Part shown: positions 6,510 through 10,806 of the stretch, piece by piece | Layout of the letters: each line of letters starts with the position of its first letter | Numbering within the stretch: position 1 is the first letter of the stretch | NCBI GenBank assembly: GCA_964607315.1 | Contig: CAZSKA010000133.1 | Coordinates: 1-10,806, forward strand | Length of the DNA stretch: 10,806 nucleotides | From: JAHDFB01 sp964607315 | Lineage (GTDB): Bacteria > Bacteroidota > Bacteroidia > Chitinophagales > Saprospiraceae | Reading direction: 5' to 3' | Notes under the pieces: model-generated | The model's input: the letters and a program-made list of their open reading frames with translations, nothing else | What the model was told of the DNA's origin: nothing | The model's database searches: none | Made by a program: the position numbers and the translations under genes

Positions 6510-9500
6510 TTACTGTATTTTAATGATTCTTTTAATTTTCGACGAAAAGCCTGAAATCACTCTTACAAAGTAAACGCCATTAGAGAAGTTAGACATATTT
6601 ATTTCTAATGTATCACCTTCTTCACCTATTCTTTCCATCATCTGTCTTCCACTAGGATCTAATATAATTGCAGTACCTTCTTCAGCTGTTAAATTTTCAA
6701 GTGTTACGTATAACATATCCGTTGTAGGATTAGGATAGACTGTAAATGCAACAGGTTCATCATAATCAATTAACATATCGCAATCCGTTCCAGAAAACCT
6801 TTCCACTGTTATAGGATTTGATAAATCGAAACATCCGCTAACATCATTGATATTTGATCCAGAATTAAGTCCAGATATCATTCCAGAATAACTCAAGTGG
6901 TATATAGAACATAAACCTGGGCCTGCTAGATCTAAGTCAAATGGCGGCGAAGAGATCACTGCTAGAATATTCCCTACATCATTTGTAATAACAAATGTAG
7001 ATTCAGCTCCAATTTGTCCTGTTAAAACTACATCTAAGGGATCTGGCATATTGTCTCCTGCACAAATTTCAGTCATCGTGGTTCCATCGCCGAAAGTCAA
7101 ACTACCTCCATCTACATTACAAAGTGCATCGCAATCATCTCCTTCAAGTCTTGTTACATAAATAGGGTTAGAGAGTTCAAAACAACCACCAAGCCAATTC
7201 GTTGTTCCACCTAAATGCAAGCCAGTTATTGTTCCATTATGTGAAACATGATAAATAAGACAAACCCCTGGTCCCGCACCATCTAAATCAAAAGGAGGAG
7301 CTGGAGGTAATGCCAATATATTGCCCGCATCATCTGCAATTATCCATTCAGAAAATGGTCCACTTGCATCCATCAAGATGACATCTAATGGATCAGGAAT
7401 ACCGTCGCCAGCGCATATTTCCGCCATAGTAGAACCATCGTCAAATGTCAATATACCACCTTCTACATTGCAAGCAAGATCGCCACAATCATCCCCCTCA
7501 AGACGAATTACAGTCAATGGATTAGATAAGTTATGACATCCAAGCAAATTAAGTGCATTCATTCCTACTTCCAGTCCTTGTAAACCATCTTCATAAGAAA
7601 TATGCCATATGAGACAGACTCCTGGACCAGCTCCATTTAAGTCAAATGGAGGTGCAGCAGGTAAGGCTAGTATATTTCCTAAATCATCTGTTATGACCCA
7701 ACCAGTATTTGGTCCTGTTTCATTGATTAAAAGAACATCCAGAGGATCAGCAATACTATCTCCTGCACATATTGTAGCTGTATTTGTACCACTTGTAAAT
7801 ATGATGTTTCCACCATCCACATCACAGAAGAAAATATCGCATTGTATACCTTCCAAGCGAGTAACATTTATAGGATTTGATAGAGCAAAACACCCTTCTA
7901 AGTGCGCTATATTGCCATTCATTTCTAATCCTATAATTCCCTCATTATAATTTAAATTCCAAATCTGACAAAGTCCAGTTCCCGCTCCTTCTAAATCAAA
8001 AGGCGGTGCTGCTGGTAATCCAAGGATGTAACCCATGTCATTTGTAATTATCCATTGATTAAATTCGCCACTTCCTCCAGTTGCGACGACATCAAATGCA
8101 TCGCTAATTCCATCATCAGCACAAATTGTTAATTGAGTTTCTCCATCAGCAGTTTCTATCATGCTTGGTTCTACGCTTTCTCTAATCACATAGATTGGAT
8201 TAGAAAGCTCGAAACATCCTGATATATCATCCGTGTTCTCACCAACTGCTATACCATTCACATTACCTGCATAAGCCAAATGATAGATTAAGCATGTACC
8301 AGGTCCTGCACCTTCTAAATCAAAAGGAGGAGCAGGCGGAAGTGCTAATATGTTGTTCATATCATCTGTGATAATCCAATCGAAACCTTCGCCACTCTCG
8401 CCTGTAAGTGTTATGCCAAGTGGATCAGGTGTACCGTCTCCCGCGCAAATTGTTTGCTCGGTCGACCCATCATCAAAAGTCAGATCACCAGCTTCGGCTT
8501 CTTGTCTAATTACGTAAATAGGATTTGACAAATCGAAACAACCATCAAAGCCACTTATGTTATTCCCAACAGCTAAACCAGTAAAGTCATCACTGTAAGA
8601 AAGATTGTAAATCAAGCAAGTACCTGGCCCAGCACCATCTAAATCGAAAGGCGGAGCAGGAGGCAAAGCGAGAATGTTGTTCATATCATCCGTGATAACA
8701 TAAGCCATATTATCACCTGCATTTCCCATAAGTGAGATGTCAAGTGGGTCAGGAATTCCATCTCCTGCACATATAGTTTGTTCAGTAGAACCATCTTCGA
8801 AAGTTAATTCACCACCATCATTGTAATTTCTTACAACTGTAATCGGATTAGAAAGCTCGAAACATCCTGATATATCATCTGTGTTCTCACCAACTGCTAT
8901 ACCATTCACATTACCTGCATAAGCCAAATGATAGANNNNNNNNNNNNNNNNNNNNNNNNNNNNNNNNNNNNNNNNNNNNNNNNNNNNNNNNNNNNNNNNN
9001 NNNNNNNNNNNNNNNNNNNNNNNNNNNNNNNNNNNTATGTTGTTCATATCATCTGTGATAATCCAATCGAAACCTTCGCCACTCTCGCCTATAAGTGTTA
9101 TATCAAGTGGATCAGGTGTACCGTCTCCCGCACAAATTGTTTGCTCGGTCGACCCATCATCAAAAGTCAGATCACCAGCTTCAGGGTCAAGTCTTATCAC
9201 AGAAATAGGATTAGATATGTTATAACAACCAACTAAAGCATCAGTGTTACCTCCTATCTCTAATCCAGTTAAACCATCAAAATAAGCTAAGTTCCAGATT
9301 AGGCAGGTTCCAGGCCCAGCACCATCTAAATCAAAGGGTGGGGCAGGAGGTAAAGCGAGTATATTGTTCTGGTCATCTGTGATGATCCAAGACATTAGTT
9401 GACCGTAGTTATTCATAATATTTACATCTAATGGATCAGCAATGCCATCACCTGCACATATCGTTTCTTCAGTACTATTACCATCAAAATAAATCTCACC

Positions 9501-10529
9501 GCCATTTACACCATTTCTAATTACGGTTATAGGATTTGATAAATCAAAATTTCCCATAAAATCAGAAATATTTTGTCCAACTTCAACACCTGCAATTCCA
9601 TTTGCATAAGCGAGATTATAGACAAGACATGTTCCCGGACCTGCACTTTCTAAGTCGAAAGGAGGAGCAGAGGGTAGTGCTAAAATTAATCCTGTATCGT
9701 CTGTTATAAGCCATTGGAAATTTTGGCCTATTTCATCAACTAACTCAACATCAAATGCATCTGAAACACCATCACCTGCACATATCTCTAATTCAGTTAT
9801 TCCATCGGAAGTCAAAATACCTCCATTCACAGGATCACATCCACTTATAATTTCTATCTCATCAATATCCCATATAGAAACATCGCCTCCATTGTCAACT
9901 ACACAATAGGGGAGTAATTCAAAGTTGAAGACTGTTGTTTCAGACACTATAAAAGCATCTAAGCCTCCAAAATCAAATACTTCTTGATTCCATACTGTAT
10001 CTGTAGCAATTTGACTCAATTCAAATATGACTTCACCATTCACTAATACTCTTAAGCCATAGTACATTGGATAGTTACTAGGGCCAGTAGGACCATTTAT
10101 CCAATTGAAATTTGTAGGTGCAAGCTCATAAAAACTCAATTGATTTAGAGTTGCAGTCATATTAGGAGATGGATCAACAAGAATGTCGAACCTTATGCTT
10201 CGGTCATTTCCTGGATCATATGTGCAACTTTCATCAATGCTTACACACATTGCAATGCCGTTATTTATGCCTGGTGTACATGAATGAGAATTATCTAAAG
10301 GATTGTCACGATAAAGATGATCACCAACTACATCGACTGTCGAACAAGGAGAGTCATTTGTAATAGAAGCTGTGAACTCAGAATAATCGGAAGCAGAATT
10401 GAATGTTCCGAAGTTAGACCAACAATTTTCTAGATCAAAGAAAATCCTGGATTCATTGGTTGATTGAGCAATAACAGAGCTTAGAATACAAAAAGTACTA
10501 AGCATGAGGGTTAAGTAATGTTTATACAT
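6510..10529 (-). CDS. Large secreted nine-repeat surface protein with T9SS sorting domain
   Basis: The protein has 1339 codons as assembled, interrupted by a 100-N gap (codons 499-532). Residues 1-21 form a signal peptide with cleavage at VIA-Q. Residues 22-235 are a Cys-containing beta-rich domain ending in DVSIWDIDEIEIISGC. Nine repeats of about 108-118 residues follow, starting at 236, 343, 452, 572, 681, 789, 906, 1024 and 1141. The consensus is TICAGDGxxDPLDV, W(I/V)ITDDxxNILALP, APPFDLxGAGPGxCLI, GLxxGxN, GCFxLSNPIxVIR. The tail (about 1260-1339) has YPNPTTDMLYV, the middle strands and GVYFVRV, then basic KIKRIIKIQ: a type A T9SS C-terminal domain that directs export across the outer membrane and attachment or release. 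The ATG at 10529 directly precedes a good signal peptide. No catalytic motif is seen; an adhesive or structural surface role is inferred. The mature protein is acidic and has no lysine before residue 1331. Confidence 0.92.
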   Translation of the reverse strand: MYKHYLTLMLSTFCILSSVIAQSTNESRIFFDLENCWSNFGTFNSASDYSEFTASITNDSPCSTVDVVGDHLYRDNPLDNSHSCTPGINNGIAMCVSIDESCTYDPGNDRSIRFDILVDPSPNMTATLNQLSFYELAPTNFNWINGPTGPSNYPMYYGLRVLVNGEVIFELSQIATDTVWNQEVFDFGGLDAFIVSETTVFNFELLPYCVVDNGGDVSIWDIDEIEIISGCDPVNGGILTSDGITELEICAGDGVSDAFDVELVDEIGQNFQWLITDDTGLILALPSAPPFDLESAGPGTCLVYNLAYANGIAGVEVGQNISDFMGNFDLSNPITVIRNGVNGGEIYFDGNSTEETICAGDGIADPLDVNIMNNYGQLMSWIITDDQNNILALPPAPPFDLDGAGPGTCLIWNLAYFDGLTGLEIGGNTDALVGCYNISNPISVIRLDPEAGDLTFDDGSTEQTICAGDGTPDPLDITLIGESGEGFDWIITDDMNNIXXXXXXXXXXXXXXXXXXXXXXXXXXXXXXXXXXYHLAYAGNVNGIAVGENTDDISGCFELSNPITVVRNYNDGGELTFEDGSTEQTICAGDGIPDPLDISLMGNAGDNMAYVITDDMNNILALPPAPPFDLDGAGPGTCLIYNLSYSDDFTGLAVGNNISGFDGCFDLSNPIYVIRQEAEAGDLTFDDGSTEQTICAGDGTPDPLGITLTGESGEGFDWIITDDMNNILALPPAPPFDLEGAGPGTCLIYHLAYAGNVNGIAVGENTDDISGCFELSNPIYVIRESVEPSMIETADGETQLTICADDGISDAFDVVATGGSGEFNQWIITNDMGYILGLPAAPPFDLEGAGTGLCQIWNLNYNEGIIGLEMNGNIAHLEGCFALSNPINVTRLEGIQCDIFFCDVDGGNIIFTSGTNTATICAGDSIADPLDVLLINETGPNTGWVITDDLGNILALPAAPPFDLNGAGPGVCLIWHISYEDGLQGLEVGMNALNLLGCHNLSNPLTVIRLEGDDCGDLACNVEGGILTFDDGSTMAEICAGDGIPDPLDVILMDASGPFSEWIIADDAGNILALPPAPPFDLDGAGPGVCLIYHVSHNGTITGLHLGGTTNWLGGCFELSNPIYVTRLEGDDCDALCNVDGGSLTFGDGTTMTEICAGDNMPDPLDVVLTGQIGAESTFVITNDVGNILAVISSPPFDLDLAGPGLCSIYHLSYSGMISGLNSGSNINDVSGCFDLSNPITVERFSGTDCDMLIDYDEPVAFTVYPNPTTDMLYVTLENLTAEEGTAIILDPSGRQMMERIGEEGDTLEINMSNFSNGVYFVRVISGFSSKIKRIIKIQ
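6780..9824 (-). repeat. Nine tandem in-frame repeats of about 324-354 bases
   Basis: The units encode residues 236-1250 of the large secreted protein. R1-R5 are 107-109 residues (R3 once its gap is corrected). R6-R8 are 117-118 because they carry an extra Cys-containing linker such as RLEGDDCDALCNVD, and R9 ends with a shortened form of it. Most units have three conserved cysteines (ICAGD, GxCLI, GCF). R1 lacks the third (GNF instead of GCF). R3 (8817-9176) and R5 (8166-8489) are nearly identical at the DNA level, while the other pairs have diverged. Such units recur in secreted proteins of Saprospiria-like bacteria by my recollection, which was not searched. Confidence 0.93.
8936..9035. other. 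Assembly gap (100 N) inside repeat 3
   Basis: Exactly 100 N residues, the usual placeholder for a gap of unknown size. The flanks match the same positions of repeat 5, where the intervening sequence (8288-8348) is 61 bases. If only that segment is missing, the true gap is 61 bases, and the distance between R3 and R5 becomes 648 bases. The reading frame survives because 100 and 61 leave the same remainder modulo 3. Additional whole repeats could also be missing here. Confidence 0.95.
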
Positions 10530-10806
10530 ATATTGCTGATTTTACTTTAAATAATTCGCAATAAGTTAATTATCTAAAGAGGTTAAATAAATTTAGGCTA
10601 TCGCCTAAAATAGGTTAGTAATAAAGGTCTAAGCTTTGACAAGTCAAAGTCAGTGAAATATTTTAAGTAAATTTAATGTGTGCGTGTAAACTGAAATTCA
10701 ATTGTAAAATTGGGAGAAGATAATTTCAGTCTGTAATAAAGAAGCTAAATGTGTAAATATGTAGGTTTAGTAATCATATAAATATCACAATTTTTGACCA
10801 AAGAAA
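10530..10806. other. Noncoding region upstream of the repeat-protein gene with three inverted repeats
   Basis: No coding region or TAnnTTTG box is recognisable on either strand. Three inverted repeats are present: TTTAGGC-tatc-GCCTAAA (10592-10609), CTTTGAC-aa-GTCAAAG (10634-10649) and ACTGAAATT/AATTTCAGT with a 23-base loop (10690-10698 and 10722-10730). The second has a two-base centre, so it suits a dimeric protein binding site better than a hairpin. The first lies 63 bases before the start codon and could fold in the leader RNA. No T-run follows any of them in a way that marks a terminator. Any regulatory role is inference. Confidence 0.4.

Noticed and set aside
7321..7950. Plus-strand open frames opposite the repeat array
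   Set aside because: They recur at equivalent places in different repeats and are shadows of the minus-strand repeat coding; there is no independent start signal or recognisable domain.
6780..9824. Regular repeats as a CRISPR array
   Set aside because: Units are over 320 bases, coding, in frame and diverged; there are no short identical repeats with unique spacers and no cas genes.

Overview
The window looks like chromosome of a low-GC member of the Bacteroidota, probably Saprospiria or a close relative. Three things point there: a large secreted protein ending in a type IX secretion (T9SS) sorting domain, promoter boxes of the Bacteroidota form TAnnTTTG, and very short leaders without a clear Shine-Dalgarno sequence. 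The class-level placement is inferred from the style of the secreted repeat protein and has not been searched.

Layout. (1) Bases 1-1236, minus strand: the N-terminal 412 codons of a secreted beta-propeller-like protein that runs off the left edge. (2) Bases 1321-3927, minus: an 868-residue protein with two copies of a beta-rich N-terminal module followed by two complete CbxX/CfqX-type AAA+ ATPase modules. (3) Bases 4148-6175, plus: a tightly packed four-gene operon behind a good Bacteroidota promoter. It encodes an ISC-type [2Fe-2S] ferredoxin (fdx), IscX, a KdsC-like HAD phosphatase and a UbiA-family membrane prenyltransferase, with gaps of 5, 1 and 0 bases. (4) Bases 6176-6509: a convergent intergenic region with a strong hairpin terminator inside a possible 220-base element with inverted-repeat ends. 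(5) Bases 6510-10529, minus: a 1339-codon secreted protein made of a signal peptide, an N-terminal domain, nine repeats of about 108 residues and a T9SS tail. A 100-N assembly gap lies inside repeat 3. (6) Bases 10530-10806: noncoding, with three inverted repeats.

The operon joins the tail of an Fe-S assembly cluster to envelope or lipid functions (a KDO-phosphate-type phosphatase and a polyprenyl transferase), with no iscS, iscU or hscBA in view. The two secreted proteins are surface or extracellular. I see no defence system, CRISPR array, rRNA, tRNA or intact transposase. The most notable signals are the nearly lysine-free nine-repeat surface protein, the near-identity of its non-adjacent repeats 3 and 5 next to the assembly gap, the doubled N-terminal module on the tandem AAA+ protein, and the inverted-repeat-bounded intergenic element.
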